DNA of 64,000 bases from Euborellia annulipes (Eukaryota; Arthropoda; Insecta; Dermaptera; Anisolabididae): assembly GCA_023213315.1 (NCBI GenBank), contig JAKCPI010005371.1:84139-148138 (forward strand). Direction: 5' to 3'. This document shows positions 1-10,512 of this stretch, piece by piece. How positions within the stretch are numbered: the stretch's first letter is position 1; the number at the start of each line of letters is the position of its first letter. The notes below the pieces were generated by a model. It ran no database searches. It saw only the letters and a list, made by a program, of their open reading frames with translations, and was not told the DNA's origin. A program made the translations under genes and the position numbers.

Positions 1-40
1 CTTTCATCACTCTCTCTTCTTGTTTCGTCATTTAGCAAAA

Positions 41-65
41 CACACACACACACACACACACACAC
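41..65. repeat. (CA)n microsatellite
   Basis: About twelve uninterrupted CA units. Nothing else is recognisable in the first 135 bases. Confidence 0.9.
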
Positions 66-135
66 TGTCCCTTCAATTTCCCTTCGCTCGGTTATAAAAT
101 AAATTAACTATCCATAATGAGACAGAAAATAAATC

Positions 136-683
136 TTTTTTACTTTCTCTTACCTCTATTAATGTCAATATATATAGAGAGAAAGTATTGGATTTATGTC
201 AAAAATTTGATGTCAAGATTTTGATGGTTATACACGTTTTGAGATCCCCTTAATCCAAAAAAGTGGTTTTCGCGACATGGTCGGTCTGTCTGTGTGTGGG
301 TGGGTGGGTGTGCATGTGTCTGTGTGTTAAATTTAAAACATGAAGAAATTGAGCTAGGTCGCCTAGGGCGTGAAAATAAGCTTTTGAACAAAATCGGACA
401 AAAAGTACTAGGCCTAGTAGCCTACTGATGTACTTTTTCAGTATTTTTCGATTTTCTCAAAACGATTTTGTTTAAAATTCATTAATCAATTATTTTTTAG
501 ATGCTCTTTAAAATGTATATTCTCATTTTGCCCTTGAAATTTTCTGAAGAACACTTTACTCTTGTACTTCATATGAAAGATAGGAGAAATAAGAAACAAA
601 ATATATTCTTTCAATACAACTTTCGATTACCGAAGGTAAGAGAAAGTTGTGGGCTGTGGGACCAGTCCCACCAGATGTTTTTT
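136..683 (+). repeat. A-repeat copy 1
   Basis: It opens with the TTTTTACTTTCTCTTACCTC end and TATATATAGAGAGAAAGTA. The internal landmarks follow in order: ATTTTGATGG, the complement of AAAACCACTTTTTTGGATT, ACTGATGTACTTTTTCAG and ATTATTTTTTAGATGCTCTTT. It closes on the second hairpin, GGTAAGAGAAAGTTGTG then CACCAGAT. I define plus as the strand beginning with the TATATA hairpin. About 60 bp before the second hairpin are missing relative to longer copies. A GTGTGGGTGGGTGGGTG microsatellite sits next to the GGTCTGTCTG motif. Reading frames crossing this copy, in either direction, are repeat sequence and not genes. Confidence 0.85.
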
Positions 684-2114
684 TCGTATTTTATTTTTTC
701 ACTCGTTTCTGATATTCCATTTTCTTTATTACTTTTACTTATGCGACGCACTTTCTCAAGCAAAAATATAGATATTGGCCATATACCTCTATATATGTTT
801 ATAGATTTGAAAAATTTCGTGAGAGAGGGCGGGCCCCTTCGCCCCCCCCCCCTTAGTTTATTGTACGATCCTCATTTCATAAGTTGGCAATCAATTCATT
901 TATATTTTCCAATTTTAATGAAAAATCTTAAATTTGGTAAATAAATATAGTGCAAAGAGTATGACAAAATATCGAAAAACAACTTTACTTTATTTGATGA
1001 TTCCACAATTATAAACATTCAAATTTCACACTCTTTGTAATACATGCTTATTTTATTTCCTCGAATAGAACGCTGGCCTGATGATGTCGCTAGAATACAA
1101 AATCGATCTCCAAAAGAATAAATTTTAATTTACTTCTGTTGCTCTTACCTGGTGCGATTTATTCAAGCAGCGCACTGAGTCAGTGCAGGCTTTCTGTTCA
1201 CTGAACTATGAAAATTTTCCATCTTAAATTTTTTCAAACCTCAAAGGAAGTGTCATCTTAAATTTTATTGAAATAAATAAATATGTGGGGGAAAACGTAT
1301 CAAAATTCGTCTTTGGCTACCTAAATTAGCAGGTCCCAAATTAAATTATGCTTTTTACCAAAAAAGGGATTTAAAAACTCATAATCACCCCTCCCCATAC
1401 AATAGAGATTCCTTGCCCCTAACATTCCCGCGAAATTTTCCTCTTTATTAAGAAAAAAATTCCGTCCTGTAGTTTCGGAGAATGCATTACAATTTTAATT
1501 ATCGCCTTAAAAAAAATAAAACATAGAACAAATTAGCCGAGTTATAAGGCGGTTTGATTATAATTCTTTGCCGCTAGTTCTACTCACAATTTCTGATTTT
1601 TACTCAGGACTTATCCTACGTATAAAAAGAAAGCAATTCCAATTTATCTTAATAGAAATTTCTAGAAAAATGAATCTCTATTAGATAGCTTCTTTTTTTC
1701 CCTTTATTTTTATTTTTTTTTTTTTAAGGTTAAAATTTGATCACGTCCGCATCTAATGGCCTCCGGCCCCCGAAGTCATCGGCGTCGACTTCTCATTTCT
1801 TTCCCCCCCTCCCCCCTCTTTTCTGTCCTGCTCCCATACCCTCCCACCCACCCACCTTTTCCTTCTTCTGTCCTGAACTCTTCAAGTGTCATAACAGCCC
1901 TTCCTCTTCTTTTTTTAAGAGGCGACTACTCCGCCCTTTAGTCAGATTCTATTGACTTTTTTTTTTAGAAAAAGTTGATGAAAGAAAGTCGATTAATAAA
2001 ATGCATCTGATGTTGCCGTCATCATAAGATTGACTTTTTCTTTTTATTAAAAATTATAAGTTGTGTGTGTCACTCTATCTTCAGGAATTTAAAAATTTCT
2101 CATTTAACTTTCTT
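684..2114. other. No gene or recognised repeat
   Basis: AT-rich DNA with a C-tract near 840 and a T-rich then C-rich stretch at 1690-1860. A CTGATGATGTCGCTAGAAT string near 1079 resembles the start of the hammerhead-like cores found elsewhere, but the partner GAAAC is not visible. Confidence 0.6.
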
Positions 2115-2146
2115 GTTTTTACTTTCTCTTACCTCTATATATATTA

Positions 2147-2758
2147 GGGTGGTCGTTAAAAATTAAATTTCTTCCGGCGCCCCCTAAAAAGCTTTCTTTT
2201 GATGAAAAAACACTAGGAAAATTTTTTATAATTTTTTTATGTCAAGACAACACGTGCCTCAAGACGATTTAAGTTAATTTTTGGGTATAATCATGTTTTT
2301 TGAAGATTTTTAATAATAAATACAATTTCATACAAAATATAAACAACCACATAACCAAAATTCATGAGAATACAATAGTTAATCAAAATAACAATAATTT
2401 TCCAAACAATATGGTCTGTTAATTAAAAAAATCAATGATATTTTAATTAATATTTTTATTTTAAGATTTGAAAAGTTTGTAATTAACAGACCATATTGTT
2501 TGGAAAATTATTGTTATTTTGATTAACTATTGTATTCTCATGAATTTTGGTTCTGTGGTTGTTTATATTTTGTATGAAATTGTATTTATTATTAAAAATC
2601 TTCAAAAAACATGATTATACCCAAAAATTAACTTAAATCGTCTTGAGGCACGTGTTGTCTTGACATAAAAAAATTATAAAAAAATTTCCTAATGTTTTTT
2701 CATCAAAAGAAAGCTTTTTAGGGGGCGCCGCAAGAAATTTAATTTTTAACGACCACCC
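2147..2758. mobile_element. 612 bp foldback MITE with TA target duplication
   Basis: Near-perfect inverted repeat. The left arm begins GGGTGGTCGTTAAAAATTAA, the right arm ends with its complement, and a TA lies outside each end (2145-2146, 2759-2760). Arms are roughly 275 bases around an AT-rich centre of about 55 bases near 2425-2480. The few arm differences (ATAACC versus TTCTGTG, CACTAGG versus CCTAATG) indicate a fairly young copy. No coding content. TA duplication suggests mobilisation by a Tc1/mariner-type transposase, which is an inference. Confidence 0.85.
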
Positions 2759-2854
2759 TAATATATATGTTAATATATATAGAGAGAAAGTATTGTATTC
2801 ATGTCAAAAATTCGATGTCGCGACATGGTCTGTCTGTGTGTCACTTACTAAAAA

Positions 2855-3090
2855 CACATTATACAAATACATATCATAAAAACATAATACAAGTACACAA
2901 TAAAAACACCTAATACAAGAACATATTAGAAAAACATACTAGAGGAACATAATAGAAAAAGATAATACATGAACACTTTAGAAAAATAAATACTAAAATA
3001 ACACACTAGAAATACATAATACAAGGAAATAGAAAAACATAATACGATAGATGATACAATCACATAATAGAATACATTATTACAAAATAA
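2855..3090. repeat. Degenerate short-period A-rich repeat
   Basis: Irregular reiterations of AAAAACATAATACAAG-like units of about 14-18 bases inside A-repeat copy 2. A similar ATAATACAAATAACAC texture fills the middle of the A-repeat at 39.8-40.4 kb. Confidence 0.6.
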
Positions 3091-3403
3091 AATCGTACAA
3101 ATGTAGGTAACATCCGATCCATGTCGGTCTATATGGCAATACTATTATAGATTGTTTTATGTATTTGTAGAGGGCATGGACTATTTCTTTTAATGCAGAA
3201 TATAAATATTTTCCCATGTTTATATAAATTTCACCTCTTGAATTCTAATATATGTGCCGGTATATCAATGGAAACTAAATATATTTCGACAAAAAACTTC
3301 TGGTGTAACAAGCACAGTACACAACTTTCTCTTGCCGATGGGTAAGAGAAAGTTGTGTGCTGTGCAAATCAGAGAAGTCAGTTTATTTAACCGGGGTTTC
3401 ATA

Positions 3404-3562
3404 CACTGTAAAAAAAAGTCTTAATTTTAGTGTGTTTTGGAATACTAAATTTACAAATTTATGCTTTCAAATATTTACAACAAAAAACATTTTAAAATTA
3501 CAATGTGTAAGTGTGTATTGTAATTTTACATACATTGTATAGTAATTTTCGTTAAAAATTGT
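3404..3562 (+). repeat. CACTGTAAAAAA repeat (family I), uninterrupted copy
   Basis: Begins CACTGTAAAAAAAA, then TTAATTTTAGTGTGTTTTGG, TACTAAATTTACAAATTT, and ends near CATTGTATAGTAATTTTCG. The same order of blocks is found at 24.5-26.9 kb, where the CATTGTATAGTA junction is split by a 2.1 kb insertion. This copy is therefore the empty-site reference. Confidence 0.75.
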
Positions 3563-5105
3563 ATTTTTTCGAAACCGAGTGTATTATTTGTATATTTGAT
3601 TTTTTTTCAATTAGAGCCCATGGTCGAAACTTCCTTCTTGAACTTCTCTCTCTCATCAATTTTATTCAATACAAAATTTCCTTCTCGGAAAATCTAATTT
3701 TGAAGATATAAAATAAAAAATACATATTTTTATACAATCTTATTACAATAATATAATTATTATAAAAAAAAAAAATGTTTTCACCTGAAATTAGAATAAA
3801 GTGTGAATAGAGGGAATGGAATGATAAATTTTAAGCCAACATAATATAACCTCTAATTCCATATCTAAACATGCATATATAGAAATTCATTGAATAAGAT
3901 TGTTGAATGGAAATGAATGTCGACGTCGTCTCCCATTTACGAGTACTTTACTAAGGAATGAATACCTTAACGAACGACCTCCTTTTAAGAAATCCCCCAT
4001 CTTGCTTGCTTTATTAGTATTGTATTTATTAAAATAATTAGTCAAATTATTTTGTTTTTGAAAGTGGATACGTTATTTATTTTTTATTTTTTTTTTAAAT
4101 AATTACTCCGCTTTTTCTAGTTATTCTTGTTGCGTCTATTAGCTTTGTTAATAATTAAATACCGGTATGTTTTTGTGTTTTTTATCATTCGAGTAAAATA
4201 ATACTGTTGGATTATATCATTTTAAAGTGGTGGTGTTGCGAGTTGATATATATTCAGGGGTAATGGGAAAAGTTAAATTAAACTCTTTGGCTTTATTTAT
4301 TTTTAATTAAATTTATAATTATATATATATTAAACAAATAAATAAATTACAAATTTTTATATTCGACTTTGTTTATCTATTTAAATTATTTTTTTGTTTT
4401 CTTTAAATGTGAGGATGTTAAAAAAAACATCCTCTTTTATTAAGGAAGTACTCAAAATTCAGATTAATGAATCGACAGCTTCCTTTTTCTTGTTCCGAGG
4501 GTGACGTCATTGCACAACAAATCGAAATTTAATGGGCTTTGCGCTGCATGAGTCAGATTAATGGAAGATAAAATGAATTTTGGAGAAAATACAACAAATT
4601 TTTTGAAAAATCACTGAACTCTGATTTGGCCACAATGCGCGTTCACTTAATAACTCAGCCGGAGTGGAGAGAATGCATGTTTTGTAACACTTTGAGGGAC
4701 AGAAATTGTTATCATGTGGGAAGAAGTTGAAGTTTCGCTTCAAAAATTAAGTCTGCTACTAATTCTGTTACTAATCCAAGGCCCCCTCCCATCCACTATA
4801 TCTCGACCGCTTTTGAATGTACTGTTCCATTCGTGTTTTTGATAAAGTCGAGTCTTGTGTAACTTTTTCAGAGATTCGGAACACGAAATTCAATTTACAA
4901 ACTTTGTAAGATATAATAGTAATATTTTATTTGCAAAAAAAAAAGGTATTGTTTGTACAAATAGGAGGAAAGAGAAGCAATACTTAAAATTATCTACAAA
5001 ATTATATCATCTTGGATCGATCATTTCAAACAGACAACAATTTCACAAATGTGGTTTATCCAAATACACATTCTGGGTTCACTGTCCGGATTTTTGCCAT
5101 AGGCC
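3563..5105. other. AT-rich DNA, no gene seen
   Basis: Mostly low-complexity AT sequence. A stretch at 4485-4745 (CTTCCTTTTTCTTGTTCC, GAAGTTTCGCTTCAAAAAT) partly resembles 20915-21045, so an old low-identity repeat is likely there. No coding signal is supported. Confidence 0.55.
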
Positions 5106-5303
5106 CTACAAAACTCCACGTAACTCTCCCAGGCATTCTACCAGTAGAAGTCTAGTGAGGTCACCGCGAATCGGGAAATGACCTCTGAAAGAAGAATAGG
5201 CCGGGCACTCCAATAACAAATGTTCCATAGTTTCATTTTCTTCCTTGTTGCAGCATCCGCACTTATCCTCGAAGTCTATTGTGTATCTGATTCCTTTAAT
5301 CAT
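5106..5303 (-). pseudogene. LINE C-terminal zinc-knuckle fragment
   Basis: A 65-residue minus-strand frame contains CGCCNKEENETMEHLLLECP. The pattern C-x2-C-x8-H-x4-C is the cysteine/histidine knuckle seen near the C-terminus of many non-LTR retrotransposon polyproteins, where it usually reads C..C..EE(T)xEHLL(F)xCP. Only this tail remains, with no reverse transcriptase next to it. Family assignment rests on the motif alone. Confidence 0.6.
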
Positions 5304-5394
5304 TAGCCGGAGTTTTCCATTTGCAATCTTTGTTCCATATTTTTATCCATTGTCAAAATCGCTAAATTCACTTGTTATGAACTGACAACCCGGG

Positions 5395-5583
5395 TAAAAA
5401 TGATTAAAAATGATCAAGGGATCCACACGCCCGCACCAGATACACACATTTTTCTTCTGGTCACTTTCGATCTACTGTGTGTGTCCCTGGAACGGGCGTG
5501 TGTATCCCTGTGTGTCTCTAAAGGTTCACTCTGCAGACCTGCTGCTGGCGTGTGGATCCCTCGATCATTTTTAATCATTTTTA
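5395..5583. mobile_element. 189 bp foldback MITE
   Basis: Inverted repeat of about 36 bases. The left arm has AAAAATGATTAAAAATGATC then AGGGATCCACACGCC. The right arm carries the complements GGCGTGTGGATCCCT and GATCATTTTTAATCATTTTT. TA dinucleotides at both edges fit a TA-duplicating MITE. The plus-strand frame through it is a by-product. Confidence 0.7.
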
Positions 5584-5606
5584 CTTGGGAACATCGAGCA
5601 CTGTAA

Positions 5607-5912
5607 TCAAACTAAATGACCGATCGCGCTCAAACTCAGGGCCAGTATAGAGAACAGTTGTTCCGATCTAGCGACAAAAAGTATTTTGACAATCCCTTTA
5701 AGCGGGCTTCTTGAATGATCAATTCCCGATACTTTTTTTTGACAGAACTTACAAGTAGGTTTTGATATCAAATGAGAGAAAACCGAGAACTCGCTTTCTA
5801 GAGCAGGGAGGTCCTCAATTTGTACGGTGGAAAACAATATGGAATGGTAAATTGGAGCTTCCCCAATGATTTTAGCCCCTTTCAAAAAATGCATATTTGC
5901 TGCAAAATTCAT
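5607..5912 (-). CDS. Unrecognised 101-codon reading frame
   Basis: An open minus-strand frame whose predicted protein is not simple-sequence. It contains a C-x2-C pair (CKFCQKKVSGIDHS) and an ALESEF segment. I recognise no family, and there is no obvious promoter, splice or polyadenylation context. It could be a remnant of an unrecognised transposon gene, since it lies between a MITE and AT-rich DNA, or a chance frame. Confidence 0.2.
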   Translation of the reverse strand: MNFAANMHFLKGAKIIGEAPIYHSILFSTVQIEDLPALESEFSVFSHLISKPTCKFCQKKVSGIDHSRSPLKGIVKILFVARSEQLFSILALSLSAIGHLV

Positions 5913-6410
5913 TACACTGACTATTTTTATCTTCCATTAATCTTCTCTTTATTATTAATATTTTGAACTAATAAAGTTTTAGACTAATAACAGAAACCGA
6001 TCAAATAACTTGAACTACCAAAGAATTGGTTTGTTATAAAAAAAAGTTTAATCAAAAATTTATTTCTCTAAATAGGTTACCATCTCAAAATGCAACCAAA
6101 TAATTTAAATTTATTTGTACTAGTATTTAATTGAATTTCTAAAACTTTTTTCTCTTTGTTCCAGGTATGTAGCTGTGTTCTCTCTCCTATACTTCTCTAT
6201 ACATAATAAGGTCAGTCGCTGCGTTTTTCTTTTTTTGTTTATATAATAACCCTATTCAATTATCTATCGGTCGATTGACACGCCCTTGTTCTCCTGGGTC
6301 ATCCATCCAACAGTGAAGGCTTTGCTTGGCTTAATTTATCTTGTTGTTTGTTCTTCACTTACTTGTTTAGAATTTAAATTTTTTCAACAACATTTGACTT
6401 TTTTCTAAAA

Positions 6411-7007
6411 TAGGGATGGAAATGTAAACTCTGACTTTAGTCAAGAATCGATCTTTTAGTGAAATAATCGACTTTTTTAGAATCGAGTTGAAACTCTTTC
6501 AAGTCGATTAGAATCGATTCTCACTGGACGACTTCGACTTTTTACTTCCAATACTTATTGTTAGTATCCGATGGTAATATAGTTTGTAACGTTTTCATTG
6601 ATTGACTATCATATTTCTTTTAAAACCTACACATAACACACCAATCAACACGCTTTCTAAGATCGGTTAGTTAAGATATGTGGCATTCTTAATTCCTCAA
6701 TTTTAATGTTCATTCTGATACTCTACTTTCATATTTTATTTTAATGTTCGGTGCCATATCACGTGCAATTTCTGGATAGAATATTCTTTTATAAAAATAT
6801 TGAAAACAATATTTGTGTGTGTTGTATTTAATAAAATGTTTAAATACTTAATAAATATTTTATTATAAATAAATAAATATATTTAATATTTACTAAATAT
6901 CTCCTAAGCACGAGTAGAGTTTTTAAAAAGTCGATTTTCAGAAATGAAAAATATCAAGTCGATTCCAAAATCGAAAATCGACTTTTCGAGCGCCTTTTCC
7001 ATCCCTA
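6411..7007. mobile_element. hAT-like non-autonomous element rich in ATCGA motifs
   Basis: Ends TAGGGATGGAAA and TTTTCCATCCCTA form a terminal inverted repeat of hAT type. The 8-base flanks TTCTAAAA and TTTTCAAA agree at 6 of 8 positions. Both subterminal regions carry many AATCGA/TCGATT motifs (AAGAATCGATC, AAGTCGATTAGAATCGATTC, AAAATCGAAAATCGACTTTT). Similar ATCGAT-rich sequence occurs at 14595-14700. No transposase frame is visible. Confidence 0.65.
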
Positions 7008-7013
7008 TTTTCA

Positions 7014-7860
7014 AATAGATTCTAGCTATACACTTTTATTCCTGCTTAATAATTAAATCTAAATGCAAATTATAGTAAATAATGGTTTTCGTTTATAGGG
7101 ATAAATAAAAAGATTTTTTATCTTAAATTTGAATAATTAGGTGTAATTATTTTTTTAGGCGGTCGTCAGCTCGATGAATATATAATTAGATTTAATCGTT
7201 TTCATAATAAAATCATAATTAAAAAAAATAAATATATATATTATTATATACTCGAATGTTTAAAAAAGAGGGAAACCACAAAAAAGGTTTTTGCAAATAT
7301 TTAAAATTTTACGAGTAATTAAATTAATTTAAATTACATTAGCAGAGAAAGTGAGAGAGCGTGCAATACAAATAGAAAGAGAATAAAACAAAATTATTAT
7401 TTGATTTTCTACTCAATAATTTCCCAATTATCATTACTAGAGGAATGTGCCCAAAGCCGGACCTCCCTTTTTATTTCTTTTCTTTTTTAACTGGTTGCCT
7501 ACCCCTCAAGGCACTCAAAGCAGGGCCGGGTGGCTAGAGATATTGACAAACAAATAAATAAATAACTGGCCTCCACACACACCCCTACAGCCAGCCGGTC
7601 CACCTGATGTGGCGACATAGATGGCAAATGGGAAGGTGATATGATGGATTCTAGTGCTATAGAACAGCTCTAAGGCCTTAGTGTATTGCACGCGTCAGAG
7701 GTTAAAAATCGTTAAATAAGTAAAAATAAAATAAATAAGTTAAAAAATAAAATAATATACAATGATCCATCTTCAGATTTGCTTCAATGCACTGATGAAT
7801 TTATTTATTGGAGATTCGAAAAAATCGATCTCGTTCGAAAATTTGTTTGATTCTAGTTGG
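7014..7860. other. No gene recognised
   Basis: AT-rich, then a GC-richer patch at 7440-7690 (AAGCCGGACC, CAGGGCCGGGTGGCTAG, CCAGCCGGTCCACC) that I cannot assign to any repeat seen here. Confidence 0.5.
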
Positions 7861-7867
7861 CATCTTT

Positions 7868-8242
7868 TCAATGAATTGCATCTTGATAGTTTCGGGCATG
7901 CAAATAACTCCAAAGATCTCCAGGTTTGGGAACCCTAAAATATATTTCTTCGATCGGAATATGGTGCAGCTGATGAATAGTCTTGTAGACGAATTTTAAA
8001 TCCTCGATGTTTCGCCTCGACTTAAGTGATTCAAGTTGGAATACGTTACAGAAGTTAATTGAGAATTTCTTTTTGAGTAGAGTTGGAAATTTGTTTTGTA
8101 CATTCTCGATTAATATGTTGGTGATTGTGCGATCGTAGTTCAATATGGGTGTAGCGTATTCAAGAACTGGTCTAACCAAGGATTTATATAATATCACCAA
8201 TGTTTTTGGGCCCCTGAAGTTCGTGCACGCAGACAATAGCAC
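7868..8242 (-). pseudogene. LINE reverse transcriptase C-terminal fragment
   Basis: A 124-residue frame contains LYKSLVRPVLEYATPILNYD, ENVQNKFPTLL and ESLKSRRNIEDLKFVYK. This is the conserved layout downstream of the reverse transcriptase palm in Jockey/CR1-type non-LTR elements: a SLVRPxLEY block, an (I)ExVQ(N)KF block, then LxxRR. The same family occurs in the opposite direction at 9.94-10.32 kb. Both are 5'-truncated; no palm (YxDD) or endonuclease is present. Confidence 0.75.
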
Positions 8243-8309
8243 CTCGTGAAATTATTTCCAGCTCCCTATTTCTTTACAAGAATTGGAGAATTTCTCTAGA
8301 TTTTATAAT

Positions 8310-8541
8310 CTTCTTATTCTTCTTTCTTAGCCTTATTCCCGCAGTGCGGGGTCGGCGAATGAGTTTTTTTTTTGCGACCGGAAGAAATAGAACAGGCCGG
8401 CCCGTCGCACGGTCTGACGCCTGTTGAAAATATAGAAGGAAGGGACAGACATGTAAAGAACAGAAGGACTGTCAGTCCCAGTTCGAGTAGCTCGTAGTCG
8501 CCATCCACGTACCCACAAGATATGGGTCCCTGAGCATCTCC
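8310..8541 (-). mobile_element. SINE-G copy with 12 bp TSD
   Basis: Minus-strand retroposon starting near CTTGTGGGTACGTGGATGG. It continues through CAGACCGTGCGACGG, CCGACCCCGCACTGCGGG and ends in a GAA/AAG-rich tail (TTCTTATTCTTC on the plus strand). AGATTTTATAAT flanks it on both sides (8298-8309 and 8542-8553), the mark of target-primed retrotransposition. About 232 bp, matching the 18.6 kb copy. No tRNA-type B box is obvious. Reading frames across it are spurious. Confidence 0.85.
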
Positions 8542-9358
8542 AGATTTTATAATAATAAGTACTTTTATTTATTTATTTATTTTTTAAACAAAATTAATCG
8601 TTATTTTTTCTTTTTTTTCTTGTAACAGAGAGATCTTCTATTATTTTTTCTTCTATCCATCATTTCGTTCTCTCTCTATATACATAATAATTTATTAGAT
8701 AACGCGAGGGATATGGAGCTCTCCACATATTCCTTGCAATTATTCATATTGACAAATCGTTGCAGGTTGGGATCTTTCTCTCTCTCTTTGTGTTGGGAGT
8801 AGGAGGTGATATCTATTTGTTTTGCCAAGGTTTCCTTTCTATTTGCTTGACAGCCGAGAGAGAGAGAGAGAGTGGAACAAATTTTTCTCTCTCTCCCTCA
8901 CATAGAGAGAGATGGAATGAAGGTAAACACGAGAGAAATTCGACGACGATCAATCGCCACCTACAAATCCATCCATCGAAATTATCTCTCTGTTGTTGTG
9001 TTTGTGTTTATACTCTCCCCTCCCCCCCTCTCTCTCTCTCTCTCTTCAGTGATGATACCTTGACCGTCGCCCAACCTGAGAATTAGTTGATATATCAAAT
9101 AATATGTCTAAAGCTAATGTCATCGTATAGTTTCTGTTGTTGTTGTTGTTGATGTTATTGTTAACATAACATGGTTATTTACAAAATGGAAATATCGCCC
9201 TAATCAAATACATTTGTTGTTTTAGTCAAAGGTTATATATCTACCCTCCCCTTCTCTCGATCATGATTTGAAATTTAAAATCGAATTTATTTATTATAGA
9301 AATAGAAGAAATAATCTTGAAATTTGAATAAAAAAAATATATAAAAATAATAAGTATG
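8542..9358. other. Microsatellite-rich DNA, no gene
   Basis: GA and CT runs at 8855-8912 and 9030-9046, and a GTT run at 9139-9153. The 108- and 63-codon frames here cross these runs and have no protein-like features. Confidence 0.55.
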
Positions 9359-9360
9359 TA

Positions 9361-9570
9361 CAGTGAAGGTCAATATTAAGTCCCACCCATGCGTTTTCTA
9401 CTTGTGATTATTTCATTGTTTTTATAAAAGAAAATGAAAATCTTTATTAGAATTTTCTAGGTTTCGACCATAAAAGTTTCTATTAAAAAAATAGATAATA
9501 TTTTTTCGAAAACAATGAAATAATCACAAGAAGAAAACGCATGGATGGGACTTAATATTGTCTCTCACTG
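9361..9570. mobile_element. 210 bp mariner-like MITE
   Basis: TA duplications at 9359-9360 and 9571-9572 flank arms reading CAGTGAAGGTCAATATTAAG and its imperfect complement CTTAATATTGTCTCTCACTG. The arms extend about 75 bases through CCCATGCGTTTTCT. The CAGTG start and TA duplication are typical of Tc1/mariner elements. Confidence 0.8.
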
Positions 9571-9597
9571 TACAGTAGTGATTTTTTTCGTCTTTTA

Positions 9598-9715
9598 TCA
9601 TTTATATTTATTTCAAATGATTGGTAGGCAAGTAAATTTATCTCGCTTGGGGCGGGAAGCGAACCGGGAGCCCAAAACACGAGAAGCTAAAGTCTTCTCT
9701 GAGGAGAAACAAAAT
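9598..9715 (-). mobile_element. SINE-B head fragment
   Basis: On the minus strand it reads GCTCCCGGTTCGCTTCCCGC, containing a tRNA B-box-like GGTTCGCTTCC, followed by the TTTGAAATAAAT body seen in other SINE-B copies. It is diverged and lacks the 3' core. Confidence 0.6.
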
Positions 9716-9726
9716 TAAAGATCACC

Positions 9727-9915
9727 TTTCTTTTTTTTAAGTCTTTTTCGGCATCTTAGGCCATTTAGACTTTAAGCGATACTTGAAAATATTAATTAGG
9801 GGGTTCAGGCATATTTATGTATATCATTTAGTATCCAAATGGTTAAAAAAAATTTTCCTCGGACTGTCTGTGGTCCAAACCCAGACTTTTTGGCTTTTGG
9901 ATTATCAATATAGAC
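9727..9915 (-). mobile_element. Diverged SINE-B/C copy
   Basis: Core GTCTAAATGGCCTAAGATGC then CGAAAAAGACTT. The middle is SINE-C-like (GGTTCAGGCAT, TATCCAAATGG), and the head end retains CCACAGACAGTCCGAGG. It mixes features of both families. Confidence 0.65.
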
Positions 9916-9939
9916 ATTTCCGACGTAACCTTGGAATGA

Positions 9940-10325
9940 TGATTGGTGGGAACTTCAGGGACCCAAAAACATTGGTGATATTATATAAATCCTTGTAGCG
10001 AGTGCGTACTGTGGTCCAACAGTAGGGCATGTTGAGCGTAAATCGACAAGATCCGTGGTGCAACTCCCGGCGGTACCTACATTTTTCGCTTATTTAAATT
10101 AATAAATACTTGGTTATATGTTTTTCATAATTACCTCATGGACCAACACATGATATATATAATTCTTTATTTATAAATCCTTGTTTAGACCAGTTCTTGA
10201 ATACGTTACACCCATATGGAACTACGATCGCACAACCACCAACATATTAACCGAGAATGTACAAAACAAATTTCTAACTCTTCTCAAAAAGAAATGATCA
10301 ATTAACGTCTGCAAACTGTTATCGT
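9940..10325 (+). pseudogene. LINE reverse transcriptase tail, split by a SINE
   Basis: Plus-strand translation gives FRDPKTLVILYKSL, then a 175 bp insertion. It resumes with YKSLFRPVLEY, TPIWNYDRTTTNILTENVQN and KFLTLLKKK, and a stop. It is the same LINE family as the minus-strand fragment at 7.9-8.2 kb. The insertion duplicated the codons for Y-K-S-L. Confidence 0.75.
9997..10171 (+). mobile_element. SINE-M, 175 bp, 13 bp TSD
   Basis: TATAAATCCTTGT occurs immediately before (9984-9996) and after (10172-10184). The head has TGGTCCAACAGTAGG and GTGGTGCAACTCCCGG, which loosely match tRNA-type A and B boxes; GGTGCAACTCC differs from the usual GGTTCRANTCC. The tail is AT-rich rather than poly(A). 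No second copy is seen in this window. Confidence 0.65.
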
Positions 10326-10404
10326 ATAGTCTTATATGGCCTAAGTTGCCGAAAACACTGTGTGGGTGTTAATGTGTGAATGGGAAGAAAGTGTGAGTGT
10401 TAAA
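10318..10404 (+). mobile_element. SINE-C 3' fragment
   Basis: GTTATCGTATAGTCTTATAT, GGCCTAAGTTGCCGAAAA and GTGTGAGTGTTAAAA are the 3' part of SINE-C. It is 5'-truncated and abuts an A-repeat piece. Confidence 0.75.
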
Positions 10405-10512
10405 ATATATATATATCGGTGGAAACTAAATATATCTGGACACATAAAATCAGGTGTGATAAGCATATAACTCTTACCAAACGTAATAAAAAGTTGTATG
10501 CCTCCAGATTTA
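10405..10512 (+). repeat. A-repeat copy 3 (second-hairpin end)
   Basis: CGGTGGAAACTAAATATAT, then CAGGTGTGATAAGC and ACTCTTACC, ending GCCTCCAGAT. Both hairpin arms are decayed. Confidence 0.65.

Larger units (their letters stand above)
2115..3390 (+). repeat. A-repeat copy 2, split by a palindromic element
   Basis: The left end (TTTTTACTTTCTCTTACCTCTATATATAT) is cut at a TA and resumes after 2760 with ATATATATGTTAATATATATAG. The copy then runs through TCAAAAATTCGATGTCG, a divergent interior, TTCCCATGTTTATA, and the second hairpin at about 3310-3365 (ACTTTCTCTTGCC/GGGTAAGAGAAAGT). The interior between 2855 and 3090 is not normal A-repeat sequence. Confidence 0.8.

Noticed and set aside
194..391. 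Minus-strand frame, with related frames at 11575-11769, 28465-28683, 34236-34484, 34240-34443, 43520-43720 and 43545-43757
   Set aside because: All fall in A-repeat copies. The same DNA is open in several frames and both strands, and copies disagree on frame, so this is not conserved coding.
501..944. 147-codon plus-strand frame
   Set aside because: First half is A-repeat 3' sequence and the rest is AT-rich DNA with a poly-proline run from a C-tract.
1737..1955. Two overlapping proline/serine-rich frames
   Set aside because: Produced by a C/T-rich tract in two frames; no protein-like constraint visible.
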